This document shows positions 12,030 to 24,155 of a stretch of 64,000 nt of DNA, one piece after another; position 1 is the stretch's first letter, and every line of letters begins with the position of its first letter. The notes under the pieces were generated by a model that was given only the letters and a program-made list of their open reading frames with translations, was not told the DNA's origin and did no database searches. The DNA comes from Pogonophryne albipinna (lineage: Eukaryota > Chordata > Actinopteri > Perciformes > Artedidraconidae), in the NCBI GenBank assembly GCA_028583405.1, contig CM053251.1, forward strand, positions 14,209,495 through 14,273,494, given 5' to 3'. The translations under genes were made by a program, and so were the position numbers.

Positions 12030-12740
12030 CTTCCAGCCCTATGAATAGCGAAGTATCCTCTTCATATCCAAAATACCGGGGGATGAAACGTCGCACTTTT
12101 ATCACCCAGCTAGCTAGCAAGCTAATGGAGCTAGCTAGCCTCTCTCCAATGAAGCAACACCGCAGTTCTCAAAAATGCATCACGCATATCATTATATTCC
12201 AACGTTGCAATGTTATTCCCAACTTTGCCCATTTGATGGAAAGGCAGATGATGTAAATCCAACAGAAAACCGCTTCACTTGCACACACATTTGTGGGGAT
12301 CACTTTCCTTTCTCCAATGACAGCTGTCGTCGCACGAGTTCGGGTTATATAGCTAGTTGGTGTTAGCCACCCAAGTCTACGGCAAAAACAATTGTACCAT
12401 TAACGTATACACAAGCCAAAATCCAAGCAGCTGCAAAAGTCAGCACCCTGTAAATCAAACTTTAAATGTGAATCATCAGCGAATATACAGCGACGCGCAG
12501 AGCAAATGTTGGGTGCCGACCGCTTGGTTGGCAACTGGTTCTATTTTCTTCAGCATCGACAAGCTGCGGGACCAAGCGGCCAGATAGGAGACTCTCGCAG
12601 CCAGCTTGCCACGCAGTAACAACCGCCTCCAAAGACATGTAAAAACAAACACTAGCTTCCCAAAAACAACATTTCGCTTTCAACAGTGGCCGAACTGCGA
12701 AATTCCTATCAAATATCACTAAATTAACTTGAGGATGACG
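12030..12740 (-). other. Possible 5' non-coding exon and promoter, minus strand
   Basis: On the minus strand CTGGAAG|GTAAGC at 12030/12029 is a near-ideal splice donor. The preceding sequence up to about 12.75 kb is richer in CG dinucleotides than its surroundings and has no long open frame, as expected of a 5' UTR exon under a CpG-type promoter. The next minus-strand acceptor I can support is that of the AT-hook exon at 2152, so the two may be joined. No transcript evidence is available, and the transcription start is a guess. Confidence 0.3.
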
Positions 12741-12899
12741 CTTCGGCGTACTCTATAACGGTGGCCATATCTAATGATAAGTGGCACCGAAGCACAGCCC
12801 CTCTAGGCTCCTCGAAAACTAGACCCACCTCCCCCTACCATAACTACGGCAGACACGTCTTTCAAAATTGGACTGGCCTTTCGAGAAAGGGATGTTTCG

Positions 12900-14149
12900 T
12901 AAGTGTGTAAAATGCTTAATATCATCGATAACAATATACGATATAACTACTACGCAAACCGTTTAGCAATTTCTTCAAAATACTCTCTGACCCTGCGGAT
13001 GGATATGGGCATTTAGTAAATAAAATAATGGCTAGGGAGGGCTGAAAAAGATGGATTCTGGATTAAAGCCGGATTGGAGGGATTTTCCGTTGGTGCTCCA
13101 GCTCATGCAAATCTTCGCCAGCAGCAGCAGCAGCAGCTGTAGTGACTCAAGCGGTCATTAGCCTTCTCCAGCACAGAGCTGAAACACACACAGATGGATT
13201 AATTTAAATACGAGAGTATGGTGGTGCAGGCTTCGTCCAGAAAGCGTGGATTTAGGTAGACCACGATCATAACGTGTCTCCACGACAACTTCCCCCTTCC
13301 TGCTTTCTTTCTCTACTGTGTTCTCGCAATGATGCATGGATTGCTTTGGGTGTTTAGTGGAGGTAGCCTGCAAATAGACAGACTAGCAGACATACTGTAC
13401 ACGCAAGGGTTAAATTTCGTAAAAGCCCCCAGGGGTCGGCTTCCAGCAGATACACATAACAAGTCACAGAGCCAGTGGGTGTGACGTATTTACGTGTTTG
13501 TTGCTTTTGGGGGGTTTCTATCAGATACAACTTACTGAGTTTCTTCGAGTGGTGCCCTCAGAAAATTAACTGGAAATAAACACAGCCCTATTCCTTTAAA
13601 TGGTAAACCATTGCATCTCTTTCCCTAGACTACGAGCTCCCCCTGCTGGCTAATACAGCACAAGACACACAATGTCTTATTGTTTTTTAATTAATATTTA
13701 ATACATAGTAGACAATTCAAGCAAAACAAACAGCAGTTTACAGACGAGTGTCATATGAAAGGGAACATCTAAATAAATCAATAGCATAAACATATATTGA
13801 ATTGATATACTTGCAGTTGTTCGGGCAACCCACCATAAAGCACCAATAAGCAACTTAAACAACAGACTGTATGTATCAAGACTTAAACAAACTATATAGT
13901 GGGAGATGTGTATGTATTTTACACTAAGCATGATTGACCTTTGGATGATGGGTTGGAAATGGTATATTTTAATTTCAGCTACTTTGCTTTAACAAATCAT
14001 GATTGAAGTGACTGGAGTTTGTGTTGGATCATCCCTTATCAAATAATTGGTCATCAGCATTGTCTAATTAGTCAGACTTCACAGGTGTATCAAAGTCACC
14101 CCTTGCAGCAACATGAGTAAATAAGTGTACTAATGTGTTGCATTAAGGG
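12900..14149. other. No supported gene; (CAG)6 at 13119-13136
   Basis: A plus-strand donor-like ttc|GTAAGT occurs at 12899/12900 next to the same GC-richer stretch, which could mean a divergent transcript, but no exon can be shown. The only repeat is six CAG units. Confidence 0.35.
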
Positions 14150-14220
14150 CTTCTGCTTCGACCCGACTGTGGATAAGCAGTAGATTCTACTGCTTATCCA
14201 CAGTTGGGTCGAAGCAGAAG
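14150..14220. repeat. 71-bp near-perfect palindrome
   Basis: Two 35-nt arms (14150-14184 and 14186-14220) are reverse complements with a single mismatch (cgacccg versus its partner cccaac) and one central base. As single strand it would fold into a long hairpin with essentially no loop. The right arm runs on into tagaagatggatggatg, a motif usual at fish LINE/SINE tails. Confidence 0.93.
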
Positions 14221-14604
14221 AGAGAGTAGAAGATGGATGGATGATGTGTTGCATTTTGCATTACCAAGCCTTGTTTCATCAATGTTCAGCTGTGTAGGCT
14301 GGTGTCGGAGAAGCGTGAGTTGGTCAAGAGGTGTCACTTTCTAAATGTTGACCACTGGTGTATGTTAACTGAGCATCCACCATTGACCTAATTACTTTGA
14401 AAAACATGAAGTAGCTTTATAGCAGCTTAAAAACTGTTTAAAAAACGATTACATTTATTTATTTAAATTTGATTTAATTTAACATATTTGTATATATATA
14501 TGTTAAACATCCTCATATTTTTGATATATATTTTGAGTTGTCATGGTAGGACAGGTGTTACTAATAACGTTAGCAATGGCTGTAATCTATGTCCCAATAA
14601 GACA
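14221..14604. other. No supported feature
   Basis: AT-rich DNA with a short TA run at about 14492-14500; nothing else seen. Confidence 0.4.
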
Positions 14605-14695
14605 TACATTACATTACATTACATTGCATTTAGCTGACGCTTTTATCCAAAGCGACTTACAATAAGTGCGTTCGACCAACAAAATAATGACACTA
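14605..14695 (-). mobile_element. L2-type LINE 3' tail fragment
   Basis: Repeats of tacat lead into gcatttagctgacgctttt and atccaaagcgacttacaata, the reverse complement of the 3' end seen in the LINE at 9750-9795. Only the tail is present. Confidence 0.75.
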
Positions 14696-15460
14696 ATGAC
14701 AGTGTGACAGATAAATGGAATCCAGCTATATTATTACACGTCAAAAAGTCTTAATGAAAAGGCCCATTAAACCAACTGACCTTTGACCTATTTACATTAT
14801 TAAAGGTCCCATGTCATGCTTTTCCGGTCATTACCCGTCCCCTTGTGTGTTATGAAGGTTTTTATGCATGTAAATGGTGTGCAGAGTCAAAACCCTCAAA
14901 GTACACCATGTAGCGAGTAAAACTCTAAAACAGAAAATACCTCCCCAAAACGCCTCGTTGGAGATACGTCACTGTCCATTTGATTCTTCCGGGTACATCA
15001 TGATGTCATGTCGTCCCCGGAACGAAATGGACCAATCCGTGGAGCCGTTACGTTACGTCCGCGGAGCCGTTACGTTAAGCCCCCGCTGATTGGTCCAAAT
15101 TGACCAATCCACGGACTTCCTCACACACTCACTCAGTGCAGGCAGCTCTGCTGATTTCTCCTCCCTGGCTGCAGGCTGATAACAGACAGTTGGGAAATTC
15201 TCTCTGCAGACCCATTCTCACAGCGTTTATCAACCTTTTTCTTACTCAATATCAAGCCACACTTATTGTTTTTACTTCGGCTGTGACTTTGTGTGTGTTC
15301 AGGTTGAGTTTGGCTGTGTTTCGCTGTGTATCGCTAAACAAGGAAATCACACCTCCACGGAGCTCAGCGCGATTCACAACGTCCCGACCAATCGGAGCAC
15401 ACTGGGCTCACAGGGAGGGGGGGGGCAAGAGCTGCAACGAGCCGTTTAGTGGAGAGAGTA

Positions 15461-16412
15461 GGCTTGTTTGAGACAAGCGAGACCTGCGCAGACCTGCGCA
15501 ATTTCGATCAACGTCTTGCTAGTGCGTTGCATGATGGTTAGTCATTTTGTCCGACTTGCTCTGAAGGCTCGCCTACATGAGACGTTGAAATCTCGCGGGA
15601 CAAAGACGCCCGCAGCCTTGAGAGCGAGGCGCGGCGAGGCGGCGCAGTTCCTCTCCACGGGCTGCGGAAGCGAAATGCTTGATGGGAAACTCGCTGGTTT
15701 CTCGAGCTGAGCGCTCATTGGTGGTTTTTACCCCGTGCTGCTGGTGAAACTCTCCAATTGGCTCGGCAAAAGTTTTGTTTTGTGTCAGTTTTACGTCGCC
15801 ACATCCATTCCCATTTTTCATCATTGTTCCACAAAGTTCATCATGAAATGAATATCTATATATTTTATACTATACTTGCACTGCTTACCGTTTTCATACT
15901 TTATATATCGTAGCATATTCATACACACTGTTCATACTGCTCACAGGCTGATATCTAGTGTATTCATACCCCTCACTGTTTATTCATCATTCAATTCATT
16001 CTATATTTTATTCTGTCTATTGTGTACATTACTTTTCACTTCACTGCTTGTTGCACCTGGTTAGAAGCTAAACTGCATTTCGTTGTCTCAGTACCTGTAA
16101 TATGTGCAATAACAATAAAGTTGAATCTAATCTTGAGCAGGAACAAATGTATTTACTTAGTACATATCTGACATTAACGATTAAACACATGTGGGCATAA
16201 ATGCAAACCGAGTCAAGCCGACTCCGGAGGTGGCAGTATGCACCTTCAAGCTGTTTGCAATCCGCCAAAAAACAGAGAGAAGAAGAAAAAGAAGAAGACG
16301 AAGCCGACTCCGAGCTGTCCGACTTCAGGCGAGCTTTTTGAGACCTCCCCCGGCTGCGATCGGCTATTCTCGTCTACTTTCGAGGCGAGCCGCAACGCGT
16401 CTCAAACAAGCC
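15461..16412. mobile_element. Nested element with 14-bp TIR and TA flanks
   Basis: ggcttgtttgagac at 15461-15474 is repeated as its exact complement at 16399-16412, and TA flanks each side (15459-15460, 16413-16414), as for Tc1/mariner- or ISL2EU-like elements. The subterminal parts are GC-rich with repeated cgag/gcga motifs. No transposase is visible. The TA flank alone is weak evidence for the superfamily. Confidence 0.65.
15850..16135 (+). mobile_element. Non-LTR retrotransposon 3' tail
   Basis: The stretch gcatttcgttgtctcagtac followed by caataacaataaagttgaat and ctaatct is the 3' end of a fish LINE (Rex/CR1 type, from memory). It sits within the nested element at 15461-16412. No coding part is recognisable. 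Confidence 0.5.
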
Positions 16413-16647
16413 TAGTGAATACACATACTTTACAGAGATGCTGTATGCGAAACCAATGTGAGTTTGGAAAATTGCACAGTATAATTCTATTCTAGTAGAC
16501 TTCAACAATGGAATTATGATCAGTGGAAATGGCCATGACATGGGACCTTTAAGAATTTTAAGAATAAGACATGAAAAAATCAAAAAAGTACATGTTTGTT
16601 TCCCTTTAGTATTTGCTGCTGTAGATTTAGAAAGTGTTTGCTTACAT

Positions 16648-16702
16648 AGGCAAGGCAAGGCAAGGCAAGTTTATTTATATAGCACTTTTCAACACAAGGC
16701 AA
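16648..16702. repeat. (caagg)n tail repeat
   Basis: Four caagg units precede tttatttatatagcactttt, the same motif as at 7400-7425. It is a common tail of fish retroposons. Confidence 0.6.
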
Positions 16703-19700
16703 TTCATACTTACATACATTGATATAATAAATTATCTCTTTTACCTCTGCATCCCAATTTTAAACTACAAAATAAAACTACAAAGCATCTCATTGAAATC
16801 ATAAACACATTGATTTGATATGAAGACTGACTGAGGTTTCTTCTAAAAATATTATTCAAAGTGTTCATTTGTTTTGGGTTGAGAAGCTCAACTCTGCTTT
16901 TCCACAAACAGAGGGCAGCATGGCTCTATTTTGTACAACACTGGGAATATAGTACTCAGATGAAATGGTCATATGTAATTGACAGAAATGCAATTTATTT
17001 TGCTAGTAATCTTCTTGCTGTGATAAACAGTACAGTCAATGATTAAAGTATTCTTTATTGTGTGAGACCACTCAATTAGACATGATATGAGTAAGGTTGA
17101 AAAGTTGTAATTGCATTTGAAATGTAACCAAACTGACACAATGTGCTACTACAGTCACAACAAATCTAAATAAATTATTGTCCACACTGTTTTTTATTTG
17201 TTGAATTATATTCATCCATCTATTTTTTATTTAACCCCATTCACACACATTTTTGCACATGTCTCTCCAGTTTGTGTGCACATCTTAATCTCTATGATGT
17301 AAACCTATATGGTAGGTTTACATCATTGTAAGCAGACAGTTAAATGTGTTTTAATACAATAAGTAATTTCAGCTAAATAAAACATAATTACACGCTGAGT
17401 GGTTATACGCTAAAGGAGCTGTTTTTCTGGTTGTTAAGCATAATTGATGCCCTTTGGCTGTCAGCATTATGGGCTAATTTTCAAGAAAATTCTGAGACGC
17501 TGTTACTGGGATATAAAAAAGGCTTTTTGAAGGCTGATGACCTACACTTTGCTAGCCATGCGAGCCATCACGCGGGTGTTAAGATTGGGAATGCAGTTGA
17601 TCTGCTCCGTTATTTCTACAAAATAATTGCCTTCTGTTTATGTTCCTCGTTTTCCTTATGGTTATTTGAATTCATGCCATACATGCAATTAACTGGTCAT
17701 TATATGCAGACTTTGACATTTGTACGTGGCGCATTCATAATGAAAGACAATCAACACATATAAAAGATGTACGATGCTGTTACTGAGAGGAAATGTAAAC
17801 CACATGGAAAGACTCAACCTTTTCTGAAGAAACAGCCAATTATTATTTTACTCCTGCAACTAGAAGAAAGGTGCTAATAGAATAGAGTTGCAGGTTGACA
17901 TCCACCTTACCCGCCTTCCCCTGTATATTTCTTATAGGAGGCTTTTAGTGTCAAACCACTGATGTTGCTCAGGCAAAAGGCAGCTGCACCCACAGTTGTA
18001 GAACAACAGGCGAGACAGCTGCCAGGTGAGCAGATGGATCATATTAATATAACAGGGGAGAGAAGAAACATGAAACCAGATGCAGGCTGGGCTCTTTGTC
18101 TGCAGATAACAGGTATTGTAAAATTCAGCTGGCAAGAATACTTTGCACAATCAGATAATTAATTTCCATAGTAACATGCAGAGCACATTTCAAAACCTTA
18201 GTTGTGTATGTTGTAAGAATTATGCTCAGTGTGAGTCCTGTAAACCACAGAGAGTATACAAACTTCAAAAGGCTTCAGGCAAGGGAATCTGTTTTAATCT
18301 TTAATATCATAGAGATAAGATGTTTAAATATTTCAGTGTAAAATTTGCATCATAATTTCCTCTGACAATTTAGAGTTTAAACTGACTTTGGACTGACTTT
18401 TACCTTTTCAACACTGTCTAATTAAAGAACAAAATATGAAATTTGAAGAAGAAAAACTTCAAGACAGACTTTGCTTTATTAAGGTAGATCCAGACGAAAC
18501 TGGAAAAGTGGGTATTAGAAAGAAAAAGAAAGCATGAGTCTCTTCTTCCTTCCACAAAGTCTTTGTTCCTGCAAGCTTTGAATGAAGTAGAAAGGAGTTG
18601 CAATTAAAGATTTTAGGTAATTATAAATGTACTAAGTGCTTAGATGTTATGAACAGATATCATTCAACTCTACAGATATTGGTTGTAAGAGAGTCTAGAT
18701 CAATCAAATAATTATCAGCTGATCATGAAGAGACTCTCGATATACTGAGGTTCAAGACTCGACTCTGTTTCAATGTTTAAATCCTAAAAAAGCGAGCCTG
18801 TTTTTTGTGAAAGATACAAACATTATACTTCATTGCTTTCTATCAGTCTCCACATGTTGTGCCTGTTCTGTGACTTTCATTCATAAGGTTGGTTTAATCT
18901 CTTCGAGTCCTTTTGAATTTAGAGAGAAATTGATAGTACCACAGAATTATTTTTGAACTAATACATTTTAGTAAAATTAATCACTTCTCCGCAAGAAAAA
19001 TAATAATTTGAGGCTGAGGGGATTTGCTACTCTACAGACTTTTGCACAAGCTTTCATGTATAAAGGCTTCTGAGTGCAGTCCCTACTTGATGAACAATTA
19101 TATTGCCCATGGCTTGAGGAGCTAATTAGAATCTATTTATAATTGTAGGGAAATATATCCAAAGAGTTAAGAGAGTGAGTAGGATAGAGAAAGAGACGTG
19201 GGGAAAAAGGGGGTTGGGTGTCATAAAATCAGTCTGCCTGCTGTGATATCTGAAACCAAGATGTCTTTGCACAGACAGCACAGTGTCCTTCATTTCAGCA
19301 GCAGTTTACTGGACATTCTTGAGAACCACAAGGGCATAAGCGGAGTGATGAAGAGGAACTGCTTGATCTTAAAGTTTCAAAAACTTTTCATACCAGCTTT
19401 ATCAGTCAAGTCGTATGTAAAGCTCTCAGGGGCCAGTAAAGAGAGACCCTTCTCACAAGGACAAGAAGAAGAAAATATCTTTGGTCTGTGATCAAACAAT
19501 CACAAAACAAACAGATATTATTGCATATTGAGCAGGAAATGTTGTTCGGTTCTGTACGTCTCTCTGTCAATGACCTTCATTTGCACTGAGCATTTGCATC
19601 ATCAAAGAATTCAACCAGCGGCGCTACGTCACATGACCGTACTGACAGCTCTCAGCAGCCGGCCACTAATGTTTTTGTAATGATGTGACCCAGACCAGAT

Positions 19701-21537
19701 GCAAAACCAGTGAGTTCAATGTGAATCACCCATCAACTACTTACATGGAGGCCTGAATAGAGTGTGGCACTAAACTTGGGAATCACTAAAACACCCAGTC
19801 ACATGACAAAGACAAAGTAGGACACAGGCATGAGCAAACAGGTCGATACACTTTGCTTTAGTTTCAATCTGTGAGTTATGTATGTCATCATAGTTTAGAT
19901 GAGCAACACATTGGCCCTTTTCTTAGTCAGTGTTTATTTAAAGAAAGGGGTACAAAAATAGAACAAACTCAAATAGGCTCTGTTCCACTTACTAAAACCC
20001 AATCATTGATTGATGTGACAGGATTAAAACATCTGACCATTTTATAAATTGTGATTTTGTTATGGTCCCTTCACTATTTCCTTCTAACACATCTTCATGC
20101 TTCTTTTTTCTCCTTTACTCAAACTGTCCCTTTCTTCCCTGTTATAGCCCACCGAGGAGAGCTTTGGCCCCTATCTACTTTATTTTTTGGTAAAGCACCG
20201 AAGAGCTTCAAGACAGTTGGCTTCCTTTCAGGCACACCCAAGAGGCCTTATTAGAGTCCAGGTTAAATCCCTCTGCGCTCTGTTTTTACACTTCATAGCA
20301 GTATCCTGTAAGGGTTTCTCTAATATCCTGATTCTCTGCTGCACTCGAACTCCTCAGAGACACCCAGAGCCCTGTGTGGATGGCACAGTAATCCTGGTAG
20401 AGTCACAATCAGCCAAGGTGAGATGCTTCTTTTGCACTGAATACCCGGGGGGTATGGAGAAATATATGTTGTCTCAAGCTTGTCTGATTCGGTCAGAGAT
20501 TACTTCACCTCATTATATGTTGTTAGAAGCTATTTTTCCATTTTCCGTAGCAGTTTTTTAAAGAAGGAAGCTAACAATGCAATCTCAGGCGAGCCTTGAA
20601 CGCTGTCACCTTTCCTGCAGTGATTTGCTCACTCATGAAACTGCAAGAGAAACCTTCCATGTGAAATGATGTTGTGCTTTATCTCCTGTACGTCAAGACA
20701 TTTCATTCGGTCGTATGGCACCATAAAGCAGGCACTGTGCTGTATAAATCAGCTGTCTGACTACGATAATGCCTTATGGAATTGCTCAAGCCTGCTGCAC
20801 CTATAGAGGAGATGAATTCATGGGGCTTAAGATCCCATACAAGGGGAGAAAGGGTACCAGAACTGATGCTCTATCCTCAAGCCATATCTTGGGAGTAAAG
20901 TGAATGAGACAGAGAAGATGGGCTTTGCTCCGGAGATCTGAAACCTGTGTTGACATACAGGGCTCTCCAAATAGGGGGGAGTAGAGGGGGTTACCATGGG
21001 TGAGGGTTCGATTGTACAGACTGCATTTTCACAGGTAAACCATCATAAATGATGAACCTCAGTACATTTGAAATGGATTTATGAGTTATACATTTTGTAT
21101 GTGGGGTTCAGCTTTTCATAAACTGTGTTTGCAAGTTTCTCTTTCTCCTGCTGAAGCTTTGCTGTGAGTTGCTGAATGTTTTTGTGATACAATAATCACA
21201 ACTCGAAGGCCACTACTTCTATTTGTTATTTTATTCTCTCGTTCTTTTTTTACTTTTGAATTGTGTTCATTTTGCCACACAAGGTCAAGGGACACATTTA
21301 TTTATACTTGATTATTATATATACTCAATTCAGTATATTATGACAGCCACCAAGACATTGTTAAGACAAATGGGACATACATTTGTGTTGAAAATGCCGT
21401 TTTTTCTTAACGAGAGTCCTGTATATTCACTGCACGGATGCTTGTAACAGCAATTGGAAAAATCTCTAATAATACAGCACAGATCACACTCCAATGTCAC
21501 TGCGCCAGAATGTCAAACCTTCCTGCAATTTACTTCC
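16703..21537. other. No supported gene; possible conserved non-coding DNA
   Basis: Long unique-looking AT-rich DNA. A 110-codon plus frame at 17431-17763 shows no domain. The stretch 17420-17770 has balanced, non-repetitive composition of the kind seen in conserved non-coding elements, but conservation cannot be judged from one sequence. A small hairpin lies at 17294-17326. Confidence 0.35.
17294..17326. repeat. 14-bp inverted repeat with 5-nt loop
   Basis: atgatgtaaaccta is followed after tatgg by its exact complement taggtttacatcat. Too short for a typical pre-miRNA and without a poly-T stop; possibly a binding-site palindrome or chance. Confidence 0.85.
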
Positions 21538-21558
21538 TATATATATATATATATATAT
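21538..21558. repeat. (TA)n microsatellite
   Basis: About ten uninterrupted TA units. Confidence 0.95.
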
Positions 21559-21748
21559 TCATATTTCTCGACTGAAATAGGAATCCCGGTAATAAGCTTG
21601 TACTGAGAGGAGATATTTATGACAGTTTGTTGCGAGTGTGATACTGAATACGAGGCAGGAAATACAGCTACTCATACTTTGTGTTATCAAGCTGTCATGT
21701 TGTTTGTTTACAATGCAATAAGCTATGATGAAGTGTGGGTGGTGTTTG
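21559..21748. other. No supported feature
   Basis: Short spacer between the TA run and the long inverted-repeat element; nothing recognisable. Confidence 0.4.
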
Positions 21749-21750
21749 TA

Positions 21751-23992
21751 TGGGATTAGTTTTGTATCATAAAGATAAAGCAACACTTTCTCAGAATAAA
21801 GCAAAACTAAAACTATGAGTTTAAAAGAAAAAAAAAACTGAAGTCAAGCAAAATAAAATAAATATCAAAAATAAAACTATACGTTGCAAACAAATCATTT
21901 GTGTAATCATGTAAACTATAAGTCTTTTTCTTTGTTTTAACATAGGTTTTTGTTTGCAGTTCTTGTTTCTTCTTTCTCAATGATCAGACTTTTTGCTCTC
22001 GCTGCAGCTCTTCTCGTTTGCTCTCCCTCATTATTTGTTTGAGATTTTGACACAAACATCCCAGGTGGGCGGGACTTTCAGGGGTGCGTCCCCATTGGCT
22101 ACTCAGTTTTTGAGTGACAGCCCACTACACCACAGATCATACAGTGCAACTCATGCAGCAAACTCCGGAGTCCACTCGGCCACGTTAGTGTCGGTGTCCT
22201 CCTGAGGAGTTTTCATGAACATATCGGACTTATCTTATGGATTGCAGTGCATTATACTTGTGATGTGTAGTTTATACTTTGATTCCAACTTTAAATATTG
22301 TAATACCTGAACACACTGCTGCTGTTAAATAATTTCCCAATTTGGGATTGATAAAGTGTCTGTCTAGTATTTATTTGATAGATTAAAAAAAACACATCTA
22401 TGTATTTTCAAGCTAAAGGTGATACACAATATAAACTGTATACTATTATTTTTTCAAAGACATGTTACATTTCAAAAGCATATATTGCTATGTTTAGAAC
22501 AAACAATTAAAGACTGCTTTAATTTAACAAATTCTACAATATAAAGTGGCAGATTTGCTTTATGAAACTAGGTGCATACCAACACAATTAGGAACATGCT
22601 CACATCTTACTATGTTGGTCTGAAGAGCTGAAGCATTCATACACAATGGATAAAACCGGTGTTGTTTCATTCTATATCCTGTGAGAAAATTATACATTTA
22701 GCATTAAAAATTCGACATACTATTCCTAGCCTGAGGAAGATATGAATAATCAACAGATTTGAATCCAATCTCTAACATTTTCATGTAGAATAAAGACAAA
22801 AGAGTGATTATACAAATTACATTTATTGAAATTTGAACCAGAAGATGAAGTCTCAAAGAATGTTTTAAATAAAAGTACATCAAAAAAAGGTGGATAATAA
22901 TAAAATCTATTAAATGTATATGTAAAGACATTTGGTCAAATGAAATGACACTGAGCCAGTGATAACAGTAACGCCAGCGTGGATGAAGCTGGTGCAGTTC
23001 TTTCTTCATGCCCCCCCTCCGTGCTGTCCCCTCAGAGGAAGTGGGAAAACGGGATAAGACTGGACTCTGACGCCACGCTGTCTCAATGATCCACACTGTT
23101 AATATGAGAGGAAAATAAATGTTTTAGGAAATGAAAAATATGAAGTTAACAAATAAAACACAGCTCATGGACGGTAGGTTTTCCTACAAAGTTAACTCAG
23201 CCTCCATTGATTTTCATATCAAATTAGCGTGTTAATAAAATAAGCTATCATGGCTTATACTTGCATATCTAAACAGAATCATGAAAACCTGTTGGTAGAG
23301 TCAGGCACACGAGTCCGTTTGAGTGTGTGCGCCGGTGTCTGAACGCTCACTCACTGCTAGCTATGTAGCTAACTGTTAGGCTACTTAGCTTGCATTGTTA
23401 TGGATCTAAAGGTAGCACAAGCTAACTTTCATAGCACAGCTTTACTTCTCACTTAACACAATAAAGAAACAGACCGTATAGCACACAACAACACAAATGA
23501 TCAATACTTACATATATTTTCACTTGTAGTATTATAATAATTGAAATGCTGGTTCTTCTGGGGGTCTTCTGTCCACGCTCAGCTAGCTACCGCACCGCAG
23601 CTGCCTGCACTGTACAATCGCTGGAGGACTGGGCTGTCACTCAAAAACTGAGTAGCCAATGGGGACGCACCCCTGAAAGTCCCGCCCACCTGGGAGGTTT
23701 GTGTCAGAATCTCAAACAAAAAATGAGGGAGCGCAAAAGAGAAGCTGCAGCGAGAGCAAAAGTCTGATCATTGAGAAAGAAGAAACAAGAACTGCAAACA
23801 AAAACCTATGTTAAAACAAAGAAAAAAGACTTATAGTTTACATGATTACACAAATGATTTGTTTGCAACTTATAGTTTTATTTTTGAAATTATTTTATTT
23901 TGCTTGACTCAGTTTTTTTTTCTTTTAAACTCATAGTTTTGCTTTATTCTGAGAAAGTGTTGCTTTATCTTTATGATACAAAACTAATCCCA
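21751..23992. mobile_element. Element with long inverted terminal arms (about 370 bp)
   Basis: The arms 21751-22124 and 23630-23992 are reverse complements at roughly 95 per cent by eye, with a few short indels. The outermost bases are tgggattag and ctaatccca, flanked by TA on both sides (21749-21750, 23993-23994), consistent with a TA target duplication. Weak similarity continues a little further inward. The 1.5-kb centre contains a LINE-like tail (about 22310-22370) and no transposase. It may be a foldback-type element, or two copies of one repeat in opposite orientation. Confidence 0.75.
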
Positions 23993-24059
23993 TACTAGTG
24001 GAGCACTCGCATGAACTGCGCCGGAGACTCGCAGCGGCGAAACTGAGGCTCCGTGATGA

Positions 24060-24155
24060 ACTGTGGTAAAACGAAGAGCCGAAAGAGCCGGCTCTTCTTA
24101 GTGAGCCGAGCCAAATGATCCGGCTCACTAAAAAGAGCCGGAATTCCCATCGCTA
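24060..24155. mobile_element. hAT-like end fragment
   Basis: Repeated agagccgg/ccggctc motifs lead to gaattcccatcgcta, the terminus of a widespread fish hAT family whose other end would read tagtgatggga. The partner end is not in the vicinity, so this is a remnant. Confidence 0.5.

Larger units (their letters stand above)
14800..16552. mobile_element. TTAA-flanked piggyBac-like element, 1.75 kb
   Basis: The left end TTAAAGGTCCCATGTCATG has an exact complement at the right end (16534-16552), both edged by TTAA. No transposase frame is recognisable. It carries a second element (15461-16412), which accounts for more than half its length. The remaining left part has repeated gaccaatcc motifs. 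Confidence 0.85.

Noticed and set aside
13119..13136. Polyglutamine coding repeat
   Set aside because: Only six CAG units and no surrounding open frame with coding character.
17294..17326. MicroRNA precursor
   Set aside because: A 14-bp stem with 5-nt loop is too short, with no extended pairing outside it.
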